The notes beneath the pieces were generated by a model. The model was given only the letters and a program-made list of their open reading frames with translations. It had not been told where the DNA came from and searched no databases. Shown piece by piece: positions 36,561-44,609 of a stretch of 64,000 bases of DNA; positions within the stretch are counted from its first letter, which is position 1; the number at the start of each line of letters is the position of its first letter. This DNA comes from CAJQQK01 sp963696075. Its GTDB lineage: Bacteria; Pseudomonadota; Alphaproteobacteria; Rhizobiales; Hyphomicrobiaceae. The translations under genes were made by a program, and so were the position numbers. The stretch covers positions 620,001 through 684,000 of the forward strand of contig CAVOJD010000006.1 of the NCBI GenBank assembly GCA_963696075.1, in the 5' to 3' direction.

Positions 36561-38915
36561 GTGACCATCGGCAATGCGCCGCCGACGCCGGTTGACCCGA
36601 ACCCGGGCGATCCGACAACGCCGGAGCCCGATCCGCTGGATCCCAACAACCTGATCGTGCCGGGCACCGACAACGTCGCCCTGACGCTCAACCTCAACGA
36701 CTACTACGACGACCCCAACGGCGATCCGCTGAGCTACACCGTCGACATGACGGGCGCACCGGCCTGGCTGACGTATGATGCAGCAACCGAGACGTTCTCC
36801 GGCACGCCGCCGGTCGACAACCCGGGTGATGCGGCCGGCAGTACCTACGCCATCCCGGTGACCGTCGATGACGGTAACGGGGGCAGTGTGTCCGCGACGG
36901 TGACGTTCCGGATCACCAACCCCACGCCGGATGCCGTCGACGATACGACGGTGACGACGGTCGGCACGGCCGTGGTGGTGCCGCTGCTCGCCAACGATAC
37001 CGATCCCGACGGCGATCCGCTGACGGTGACGGCGGCAACGCTCGCCGACCCGACCCAGGGCACGCTGAGCCAGGACCCGGTCACGCTTGAATGGACCTTC
37101 ACGCCCTCGGCGACGTTCGTCACGGGCTCCGCGGTCATCAACTACACGATTGAGGACCAGGATGGCGGCACGGATACCGCGATCCACACCGTGACCATCG
37201 GCAATGCGCCGCCGACGCCGGTTGACCCGAACCCGGGCGACCCGACAACGCCGGAGCCCGATCCGCTTGATCCCAACAACCTGATCGTGCCGGGCACCGA
37301 CAACGTCGCCCTGACGCTCAACCTCAACGACTACTACGACGACCCCAACGGCGATCCGTTGAGCTACACCGTCGACATGACGGGCGCGCCAGCCTGGCTG
37401 ACGTATGATGCAGCAACCCAGACGTTCTCCGGCACGCCGCCGGTCGACAACCCGGGCGATGCGGCAGGCAGTACCTACGCCATCCCGGTGACCGTCGATG
37501 ACGGTAACGGGGGCAGTGTGTCCGCGACGGTGACGTTCCGGATCACCAACCCAACGCCGGATGCGGTCGACGGTACGACGGTGACGACGGTCGGCACGGC
37601 CGTGGTGGTGCCGCTGCTCGCCAACGATACCGACCCGGATGGCGATCCGCTGACGGTGACGGGCGCAACGCTCGCCGACCCGACCCAGGGCACCCTGAGC
37701 CAGGACCCGGTCACGCTTGAATGGACCTTCACGCCCTCGGCGACGTTCGTCACGGGCTCCGCGGTCATCAACTACACGATTGAGGACCAGGATGGCGGCA
37801 CGGATACCGCGATCCACACCGTGACCATCGGCAATGCGCCGCCGACGCCGGTTGACCCGAACCCGGGCGACCCGACAACGCCGGAGCCCGATCCGCTTGA
37901 TCCCAACAACCTGATCGTGCCGGGCACCGACAACGTCGCCCTGACGCTCAACCTCAACGACTACTACGACGACCCCAACGGCGATCCGCTGAGCTACACC
38001 GTCGACATGACGGGCGCACCAGCCTGGCTGACATATGACGCAGCAACCGAGACGTTCTCCGGCACGCCGCCGGTCGACAACCCGGGTGATGCGGCAGGCA
38101 GTACCTACGCCATCCCGGTGACCGTCGATGACGGTAACGGGGGCAGTGTGTCCGCGACGGTGACGTTCCGGATCACCAACCCAACGCCGGATGCCGTTGA
38201 CGATACGACGGTGACGACGGTCGGCACGGCCGTGGTGGTGCCGCTGCTCGCCAACGATACCGACCCGGATGGCGATCCGCTGACGGTGACGGGCGCAACG
38301 CTCGCCGACCCGACCCAGGGCACCCTGAGCCAGGACCCGGTCACGCTTGAATGGACCTTCACGCCCTCGGCGACGTTCGTCACGGGCTCCGCGGTCATCA
38401 ACTACACGATTGAGGACCAGGATGGCGGCACGGATACCGCGATCCACACCGTGACCATCGGCAATGCGCCGCCGACGCCGGTTGACCCGAACCCGGGCGA
38501 CCCGACAACGCCGGAGCCCGATCCGCTTGATCCCAACAACCTGATCGTGCCGGGCACCGACAACGTCGCCCTGACGCTCAACCTCAACGACTACTACGAC
38601 GACCCCAACGGCGATCCGTTGAGCTACACCGTCGACATGACGGGCGCGCCAGCCTGGCTGACGTATGATGCAGCAACCCAGACGTTCTCCGGCACGCCGC
38701 CGGTCGACAACCCGGGCGATGCGGCAGGCAGTACCTACGCCATCCCGGTGACCGTCGATGACGGTAACGGGGGCAGTGTGTCCGCGACGGTGACGTTCCG
38801 GATCACCAACCCAACGCCGGATGCCGTCGACGGTACGACGGTGACGACAGTCGGCACGGCCGTGGTGGTGCCGATCTGCTCGCCAACGATACGGACCCTG
38901 ATGGCGATCCGCTGA
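36561..38915 (+). CDS. Giant adhesin A, segment 5 (near-identical 210-residue repeats)
   Basis: Almost four consecutive copies of a 210-residue unit, each with a He_PIG/CADG domain (NLNDYYDDPNGDPLSYTVDM, then APAWLTYDAAT(E/Q)TFSGTPP) and a cadherin-like domain (VPLLANDTDPDGDPLTVT...VINYTIEDQDGGTDTAIHT). Such arrays form long calcium-stiffened stalks in surface adhesins. Frame is intact until about 38873, where two extra bases (CCGATCTGCTC against CCGCTGCTC) shift it. The apparent start Met is inside a repeat and is not an initiation site. Confidence 0.8.
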   Translation: MTIGNAPPTPVDPNPGDPTTPEPDPLDPNNLIVPGTDNVALTLNLNDYYDDPNGDPLSYTVDMTGAPAWLTYDAATETFSGTPPVDNPGDAAGSTYAIPVTVDDGNGGSVSATVTFRITNPTPDAVDDTTVTTVGTAVVVPLLANDTDPDGDPLTVTAATLADPTQGTLSQDPVTLEWTFTPSATFVTGSAVINYTIEDQDGGTDTAIHTVTIGNAPPTPVDPNPGDPTTPEPDPLDPNNLIVPGTDNVALTLNLNDYYDDPNGDPLSYTVDMTGAPAWLTYDAATQTFSGTPPVDNPGDAAGSTYAIPVTVDDGNGGSVSATVTFRITNPTPDAVDGTTVTTVGTAVVVPLLANDTDPDGDPLTVTGATLADPTQGTLSQDPVTLEWTFTPSATFVTGSAVINYTIEDQDGGTDTAIHTVTIGNAPPTPVDPNPGDPTTPEPDPLDPNNLIVPGTDNVALTLNLNDYYDDPNGDPLSYTVDMTGAPAWLTYDAATETFSGTPPVDNPGDAAGSTYAIPVTVDDGNGGSVSATVTFRITNPTPDAVDDTTVTTVGTAVVVPLLANDTDPDGDPLTVTGATLADPTQGTLSQDPVTLEWTFTPSATFVTGSAVINYTIEDQDGGTDTAIHTVTIGNAPPTPVDPNPGDPTTPEPDPLDPNNLIVPGTDNVALTLNLNDYYDDPNGDPLSYTVDMTGAPAWLTYDAATQTFSGTPPVDNPGDAAGSTYAIPVTVDDGNGGSVSATVTFRITNPTPDAVDGTTVTTVGTAVVVPICSPTIRTLMAIR

Positions 38916-39090
38916 CGGTGACGGCGGCCACCTTGGCTGATCCGACGCAGGGCACGCTGACGCAGGACCCGGTCACGCTTGAATGGACCTTCACGCCCTC
39001 GGCGACGTTCGTCAGTGGTTCCGCGGTCATCAATTACACGATTGAAGACCAGGACGGCGCGACGGATACCGCGATCCACACGGTGACCAT
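36571..39090 (+). repeat. Tandem 630-bp repeat array inside adhesin A
   Basis: Unit boundaries at 36571, 37201, 37831 and 38461 (GCAATGCGCC each time), exact period 630 bp = 210 codons. Related but more diverged or frame-broken units extend from about 34018 to 42540. Units 1 and 3 share DDTTV, ATETFSG and GATCCGCTGAGC; units 2 and 4 share DGTTV, ATQTFSG and GATCCGTTGAGC. This indicates a higher-order 1260-bp repeat. Confidence 0.9.
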
Positions 39091-42000
39091 CGGCAACGAA
39101 CCGCCGGCACCACAGCCGCCAGCGACACCGCCGCCGGGCGAGCCGCCGGTCATCGTGGATCCGCTCGATCCGAACAACCTGATCGTCGAGGCGACGGACA
39201 ACGTGCCGTTGACGCTTGGAATCGACAATCATTTCGTCGACCCCAATGGTGATCCGCTGAGCTACACCGTCGACATGAGCGCGGCACCTGCTTGGCTGAC
39301 ATATGACGCAGCAACCGAGACGTTCTCCGGCACGCCGCCGGTGGACAATGCCGGGGTGGATTACGTCATCCCCGTCACCGTCGACGACGGCAACGGCGGC
39401 ACCGTCAACAGTACGTTGACGTTCCAGATCACCAACCCAACGCCGGATGCGGTCGATGATACGACGGTGACGTCGGTCGGCACGGCCGTGGTCGTGCCGC
39501 TGCTCGGCAACGACACCGATCCGGATGGCGACCCGCTGACGGTGACCTCGGCCACTTTGGCAGACCCGACGCAGGGCACCCTGAGCCAGGACCCAGTGTC
39601 TTTGGAGTGGACCTTCACGCCCTCGGCAACGTTCATTTCCGGCTCCGCGGTCATCAACTACGCGATTGAGGACCAGGACGGCGCGACGGACATCGCGATC
39701 CACACCGTGACCATCGGCAACGCGCCGCCCGTGCTTGAGCCGCCGGTGACACCCCCGCCGGGTGAACCGCCCTACGTCGTTGATCCGGCCGATCCGGGCA
39801 ACCTGATCGTCGAGGCCACCGACAATGTGCCGCTGATGCTTGGCATCGCCGACAAGTTCACCGACGCGAATGGCGATCCGCTCGCCTTCACGGTCGACAT
39901 GACGGCAGCGCCCGCGTGGCTGACGTACGATGCCGCCACCAACACGTTCTCCGGCACGCCGCCGGTGGATAACGCGGGCGTCGACGTCGTCATCCCGGTG
40001 ACCGTCGACGACGGCAACGGCGGCACGCTCAATGCCTCGGTGACCTTCCAGATCACCAACCCGGTGCCGGATGCCATCGATGATGCGGTCGTCACGACGA
40101 TCGGCACGCCTGTGGTCGTGGACCTGCTGGCCAATGACACGGACGCTGACGGCGATCCCCTGACGGTGACGAGCGCCACGCTCGCCGATCCGACGCAGGG
40201 GACCTTGACCCAGGATCCGGTCACACTGGCATGGACCTTCACGCCGTCGGCAACGTTCGTCTCGGGCTCCGCGGTCATCAACTACACGATCGAAGATCAG
40301 GATGGTGCGACGGATACCGCGATCCACACCGTGACGATGGGCAATGAACCGCCGGTTCTCGAGCCGCCGGTGACACCGCCGCCGGGTGAACCGCCCTACG
40401 TCGTCGATCCAGCCGATCCGGGTAACCTGATCGTCGATGGCACCGACAACGTACCCCTGACGCTGGGTGTCGCAGACAAGTTCACCGACGCCAATGGCGA
40501 CCCGCTGAGCTACACCGTCGATATGACGGCAGCGCCCGCCTGGCTGACGTATGACGCAGCAACTGAGACGTTCTCCGGCACCCCGCCAGTGGATAACGCG
40601 GGCGTCGACTATGTCATCCCGGTGACTGTCGATGACGGCAACGGCGGCACCCTCGATGCCTCGGTCACCTTCCAGATCACCAACCCGGTGCCGGATGCCA
40701 TCGATGATGCCATCGTCACGACGATCGGTACGCCTGTGGTTGTGGACCTGCTGGCCAATGACACGGACCCCGACGGCGATCCCCTGACGGTGACCTCGGC
40801 AACCTTGGCCGACCCGACTCAGGGGACGCTGACCCAGGACCCGGTCACGCTCGCCTGGACGTTCACGCCGTCGGCGACGTTCGTCTCGGGCTCCGCGGTC
40901 ATCAACTACACGATCGAAGACCAGGATGGCGCGACGGATACGGACATTCACACCGTGACCATCGCCAATGAACCACCGGCGCCACAGCCGCCGGTGACGC
41001 CGCCGCCGGGTGAACCACCGGTCGTTGTCGATCCGGCTGATCCGAACAACCTGATCGTCGAAGGAACGGATAACGTGCCGCTGACGCTGGGGATCGCGGA
41101 TAAGTTCATCGACCCGAATGGCGATCCGCTGAGCTACACCGTCGACATGAGCGGCGCCCCCGCCTGGCTGACGTATGATGCGGCAACCGAAACGTTCTCC
41201 GGCACACCGCCGGTGGACAATGCCGGGGTGGATTACGTCATCCCGGTCACCGTTGACGACGGCAACGGCGGGACGATCAACAGCACGTTGACGTTCCAGA
41301 TCACCAACCCGGCGCCGGATGCCGTGGACGAGACCACGCCGGGCGTCGCCGGCCAGCCGGTCATCGTCGACCTGCTTGCCAACGACATTGATGTCGATGG
41401 TGATCCAATTGCAGTGACCACGGCAACCCTGGCCGATCCGTCAGCCGGAACGCTGGTGCAGGACCCGGCAACGTTTGCCTGGACCTTCACGCCGGCACCG
41501 GGCTTCTCAGGCCCGGCCGTGATCAACTACACGATCGAGGACCAGGACGGCGCGACGGATAGCGCGATCCACACAATCGACGTGCCCAACGTGCCACCAG
41601 TCCTGATCGACCCCGAGCCCGTGCCTGGCACGCCCGAAATCGATCCGGCCGACCCTGGCAACCTGATCGTGCGGGGCAACGACAACGAACCGTTGATCCT
41701 CGATCTGGGGCCGTATTTCAGGGACGACAATCTCGACGATCTGACGATCTCGGTGGATCCCTCGACGATTCCCACCTGGCTGACCTGGGATCCCGTCACG
41801 AACACGCTCTCTGGCACGCCGCCGGTCGACAACGAAGGCATCGACTACGTCATTGCCATCTCGGTCGATGACGGCAAGGGCGGCGTCTTCAACGGGACGG
41901 TCACGTTCGACATCACCAACCCGGCACCGGATGCAGTGGATGAAACCACTGCCGGCATCGCCGGTCAGCCGGTCATCGTCGACCTGTTGGCGAACGATGT

Positions 42001-43450
42001 CGATCCGGACGGCGATCCGATGACCGTGATCAGCGCCACCCTCGCCAATCCGGCGGACGGGACGCTGGTTCAGGATCCGGCAACGCTGGAATGGACCTTC
42101 ACGCCGGCACCTGGCTTCTCCGGCCCGGCCCTGATCAACTACACGATTGAGGACCAGGACGGCGCAACGGATACGGCGACCCATACGGTCGATGTGCCGA
42201 ACGAGCCGCCGAGCCTCGTGGACCCCGACCCGACACCGGGTACGCCTGAGATCGATCCGGCGGACCCCGGTAACCTGATCATCCGCGGCTTCGATAACGA
42301 ACCGCTGGAGATCGACCTCGGGCCCTATTTCGAGGACCCGAACCTGGACGAGTTGACGGTCACGCCGGACCCGGCCACGATTCCCTCGTGGCTGACCTGG
42401 GACCCCGTAACCAAGACGCTTTCCGGCACGCCGCCGGTCGACAACGAAGAGATTGACTACGTGATCGATGTCGTTGTCGACGACGGCAAGGGCGGTGTCT
42501 TCACGGGCTCGCTGACGTTCGAGATCACCAACCCGCCGCCGGTCGCGGTCGACGACGGGCCGTTCAAGGTCACCGAAGGCTTGGAGCTGACGTTGGCAGT
42601 CCTCGACAATGATGGTGATCCCGACGGCGATCCCATCCGTGTCGTCGAGGCATCGAGCCCCAACGGCAACGTGGTTGTCCTGCCCGACGGAACAATCGTG
42701 TTCACACCCGATTTGGGCTTCGTTGGCACCACCGAGATCGTCTACACGATCACCGACGATGACGGCGGCTTTGACACCGCGATCGTCACCGTCGAGGTCG
42801 AGCCCGCGATCTTTGTGGCCCCGCCCGAGGACCAGCCGCCGGTGAAGCCTGACGCGCCCGTGGTCACCTACGACCACGACGTCGAGGGCGGCATTCTCGC
42901 AACCTCCCGCGCGATCACCGACCAGTGGCGTGACGAAGCAGAGCGCCGCGGCGCCCTGGCTGAGCATGCCAACCCCTACCTCAGGGCGTTAAGCGGCTTC
43001 TCGCTGAAGTTCGGCGATGATGCCTGGTACTCGCCGAAGGACGACGGGTCCGCTGTGCGCCTGGAATCGATTGTGACTCGCGGCGTACTCAGCCTCTCGC
43101 TGTTCGATATCAGCGAGCCGGATGCGCCCCGCGTCCAGCAATACGAGATCCGTATGCTCGACGGCAGCGACGTGCCGGCATGGCTCGAATGGCCGGGATC
43201 GGCAATGCTGCAAGGCCACGTGCCGGCCCACATCGACTATCTCGACTTGGAGATTGCGGTGAAGTTGCAAGATGGCCGTGAGATCATCCAGCCGATCCGC
43301 CTGTGGACCAAAACCGGTGTCATCGAACCCCTGCCCGCCCAAAAGGCGAGCATCGGGGCGGGTGAGAACCGCAGGGCTGACGCCGAAGCCACATCACCGA
43401 TCGAGACCCAACTCGCCCGCCTGGGCAGCGCCCTAGCCCTGGCCGAGTAA
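38918..43450 (+). CDS. Giant adhesin A, segment 6 (diverged repeats and C-terminal domain)
   Basis: Last 1510 residues of adhesin A, in frame from about 38875. About six more He_PIG + cadherin units follow, more diverged from one another than the upstream copies. Next is a terminal cadherin-like domain (VAVDDGPFKVTEGLELTLAV), then from about 42880 a distinct domain of about 190 residues: DHDVEGGILATSRAITDQW, LSGFSLKFGDDAW, VPAWLEWPGSAMLQG, IRLWTKTGVIEPLP. Adhesin B ends in the same domain, so it may hold the export or anchoring signal. No LPXTG, PEP-CTERM, RTX or autotransporter barrel was seen. A strong terminator follows at 43475. Confidence 0.88.
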   Translation: MTAATLADPTQGTLTQDPVTLEWTFTPSATFVSGSAVINYTIEDQDGATDTAIHTVTIGNEPPAPQPPATPPPGEPPVIVDPLDPNNLIVEATDNVPLTLGIDNHFVDPNGDPLSYTVDMSAAPAWLTYDAATETFSGTPPVDNAGVDYVIPVTVDDGNGGTVNSTLTFQITNPTPDAVDDTTVTSVGTAVVVPLLGNDTDPDGDPLTVTSATLADPTQGTLSQDPVSLEWTFTPSATFISGSAVINYAIEDQDGATDIAIHTVTIGNAPPVLEPPVTPPPGEPPYVVDPADPGNLIVEATDNVPLMLGIADKFTDANGDPLAFTVDMTAAPAWLTYDAATNTFSGTPPVDNAGVDVVIPVTVDDGNGGTLNASVTFQITNPVPDAIDDAVVTTIGTPVVVDLLANDTDADGDPLTVTSATLADPTQGTLTQDPVTLAWTFTPSATFVSGSAVINYTIEDQDGATDTAIHTVTMGNEPPVLEPPVTPPPGEPPYVVDPADPGNLIVDGTDNVPLTLGVADKFTDANGDPLSYTVDMTAAPAWLTYDAATETFSGTPPVDNAGVDYVIPVTVDDGNGGTLDASVTFQITNPVPDAIDDAIVTTIGTPVVVDLLANDTDPDGDPLTVTSATLADPTQGTLTQDPVTLAWTFTPSATFVSGSAVINYTIEDQDGATDTDIHTVTIANEPPAPQPPVTPPPGEPPVVVDPADPNNLIVEGTDNVPLTLGIADKFIDPNGDPLSYTVDMSGAPAWLTYDAATETFSGTPPVDNAGVDYVIPVTVDDGNGGTINSTLTFQITNPAPDAVDETTPGVAGQPVIVDLLANDIDVDGDPIAVTTATLADPSAGTLVQDPATFAWTFTPAPGFSGPAVINYTIEDQDGATDSAIHTIDVPNVPPVLIDPEPVPGTPEIDPADPGNLIVRGNDNEPLILDLGPYFRDDNLDDLTISVDPSTIPTWLTWDPVTNTLSGTPPVDNEGIDYVIAISVDDGKGGVFNGTVTFDITNPAPDAVDETTAGIAGQPVIVDLLANDVDPDGDPMTVISATLANPADGTLVQDPATLEWTFTPAPGFSGPALINYTIEDQDGATDTATHTVDVPNEPPSLVDPDPTPGTPEIDPADPGNLIIRGFDNEPLEIDLGPYFEDPNLDELTVTPDPATIPSWLTWDPVTKTLSGTPPVDNEEIDYVIDVVVDDGKGGVFTGSLTFEITNPPPVAVDDGPFKVTEGLELTLAVLDNDGDPDGDPIRVVEASSPNGNVVVLPDGTIVFTPDLGFVGTTEIVYTITDDDGGFDTAIVTVEVEPAIFVAPPEDQPPVKPDAPVVTYDHDVEGGILATSRAITDQWRDEAERRGALAEHANPYLRALSGFSLKFGDDAWYSPKDDGSAVRLESIVTRGVLSLSLFDISEPDAPRVQQYEIRMLDGSDVPAWLEWPGSAMLQGHVPAHIDYLDLEIAVKLQDGREIIQPIRLWTKTGVIEPLPAQKASIGAGENRRADAEATSPIETQLARLGSALALAE

Positions 43451-44043
43451 CCCAGGCGATCGAGCGAGTTGAAGAAAGGCGCGGCAGCATAAGGCTGGCG
43501 CGCCTTTTTCTATTGCCGGCAGGGTCGGCACTTGACCGCGACCGGCTGCACCGGGAGGGACGCAGCCTCATCGCGAAGGCCGGCCAAAACGTTTCCGGAT
43601 CGTTTCAAAATAAAACTACAGGTTGAAGAAAATTCGCTTTGACTTTCGAAGTCTGGCGCCGGGTTTCGTTTGCACCTTTCAACGGCGAGCAAAACCTCTA
43701 CATGCACTCAGGAAATTAAATCAACCTGTAGGTGCATTCGATCGTGGCCCTTTACGAATCTCAAATGATGCCGGAGATGAAGGCGAAAGACACCAAAAAC
43801 CGGTGCCTGGGTTCAGGAATGTGCCACGCCACGGAGGCGGCGGACCGCGGTGGTTGGGCCGGCACGAGCCGCCCAAAATGCTGTGCATATCTCCATCATA
43901 CCCATCTCGATCAGCCTGATAGCGGGCAGTGCCACGAAATTGGCTGTGAATTGATCGGCAACCCTGGATTGCAGGCCATGGGTGAATCGGGCACCCAACC
44001 AGAGATGGCAAGAAATATCGTTTGCAACTGGAAGGGTGGCGTG
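43451..44043. other. Spacer between adhesin A and the adhesin B cluster
   Basis: 593 bases. Besides the terminator it holds a perfect 11-bp inverted repeat, CTACAGGTTGA (43617-43627) and TCAACCTGTAG (43731-43741), about 103 bp apart. An open frame continues upstream of 44041 in phase with the next gene, but its composition (many Cys, His, Met) is unlike coding sequence here and it lacks a ribosome-binding site at its start. It is probably leader and promoter DNA. Confidence 0.5.
43475..43511 (+). terminator. Rho-independent terminator after adhesin A
   Basis: AAAGGCGCG (43475-43483) pairs with CGCGCCTTT (43499-43507) around a 15-nt loop, followed by TTC-TATT, giving a five-T run at 43505-43509. 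It lies 24 nt after the adhesin A stop. Confidence 0.85.
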
Positions 44044-44532
44044 GTGTCGGCAAAGTCAAACATCAAGCAAGCAACGAACGTCGTACCGCTCATCCTGCCG
44101 CGGTCCCGGCCAGGACAGGCGGACGCGGTCGTCCACGCCCGCCGTGCCGACGGCATTCTCACCCTCACCGTTGAATTCATTGGCCTGCCAGCCAGCGAAC
44201 AGATCGGCCTCTATGCCTGCGTGACGCTGGCCGACGGGCGTGCACTTCCAGCCTGGTTCGAGCGCACAGCGTCAAACCAATTCGCGGGCCGGCCCCCGCC
44301 GTCCACGGGCACGCTGGAGCTCATTGCGCGCGCCTGGCGCACCGACGAAGGCCGCAGCGAGCGCCGCTTTCGCATCGACACCGACACCGGGGCAATCGTC
44401 TGGAGCCGGCAGCCGGACGCCGCGCCGCCACCCCTTTTCGGCGAACAACTCGCACGCTTCTCGGAGTTGGGAGATGCGGGTGCCGGCCACCTTGCAGGTC
44501 TCCTCGGCAGCGACGGCATCGACTCATCCTGA
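44044..44532 (+). CDS. Small free-standing adhesin-C-terminal-like protein before adhesin B
   Basis: About 162 residues from GTG 44044 (GGAAGGG at 44030-44036, 7 nt upstream); GTG 44041 is possible. Not a named family that I can recognise. The core (ADGILTLTVEFIGL...DGRALPAWFERTASNQFAGRPP...LELIARAW...DTDTGAIVW) lines up with the C-terminal domain of adhesins A and B (for example DGQPVPGWLERPQADLLQGRVP...WTMTGEIKPL) and with the PAWL...F.GTPP pattern of He_PIG domains. The end, LFGEQLARFSELGDAGAGHLAGLLG, matches the tail of the protein before adhesin A. No signal peptide is seen. Stop is 77 nt before adhesin B. Confidence 0.75.
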   Translation: MSAKSNIKQATNVVPLILPRSRPGQADAVVHARRADGILTLTVEFIGLPASEQIGLYACVTLADGRALPAWFERTASNQFAGRPPPSTGTLELIARAWRTDEGRSERRFRIDTDTGAIVWSRQPDAAPPPLFGEQLARFSELGDAGAGHLAGLLGSDGIDSS

Positions 44533-44609
44533 TCCGCCTGCGCCCACCACCTGATCCCGCCAATTAAAGCCATTCAACGGCCACTCCGTCTCCCCATCGA
44601 GGTTCCCAA

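Noticed and set aside
34018..39090. Possible CRISPR array or satellite repeat
   Set aside because: The units are 630 bp, coding, contiguous without spacers and translate to paired adhesin domains.
35940..40951. Very long open frames on the minus strand opposite the adhesin A repeats (835 and 738 codons)
   Set aside because: They are mirror images of the plus-strand repeats, extremely Arg-rich, without a family match or ribosome-binding site; an effect of G/C-rich codon structure.
43732..44043. Longer start (43732) for the small protein before adhesin B
   Set aside because: The added 104 residues are rich in Cys, His and Met, unlike the rest of the gene, and the Shine-Dalgarno GGAAGGG sits right before GTG 44041/44044.
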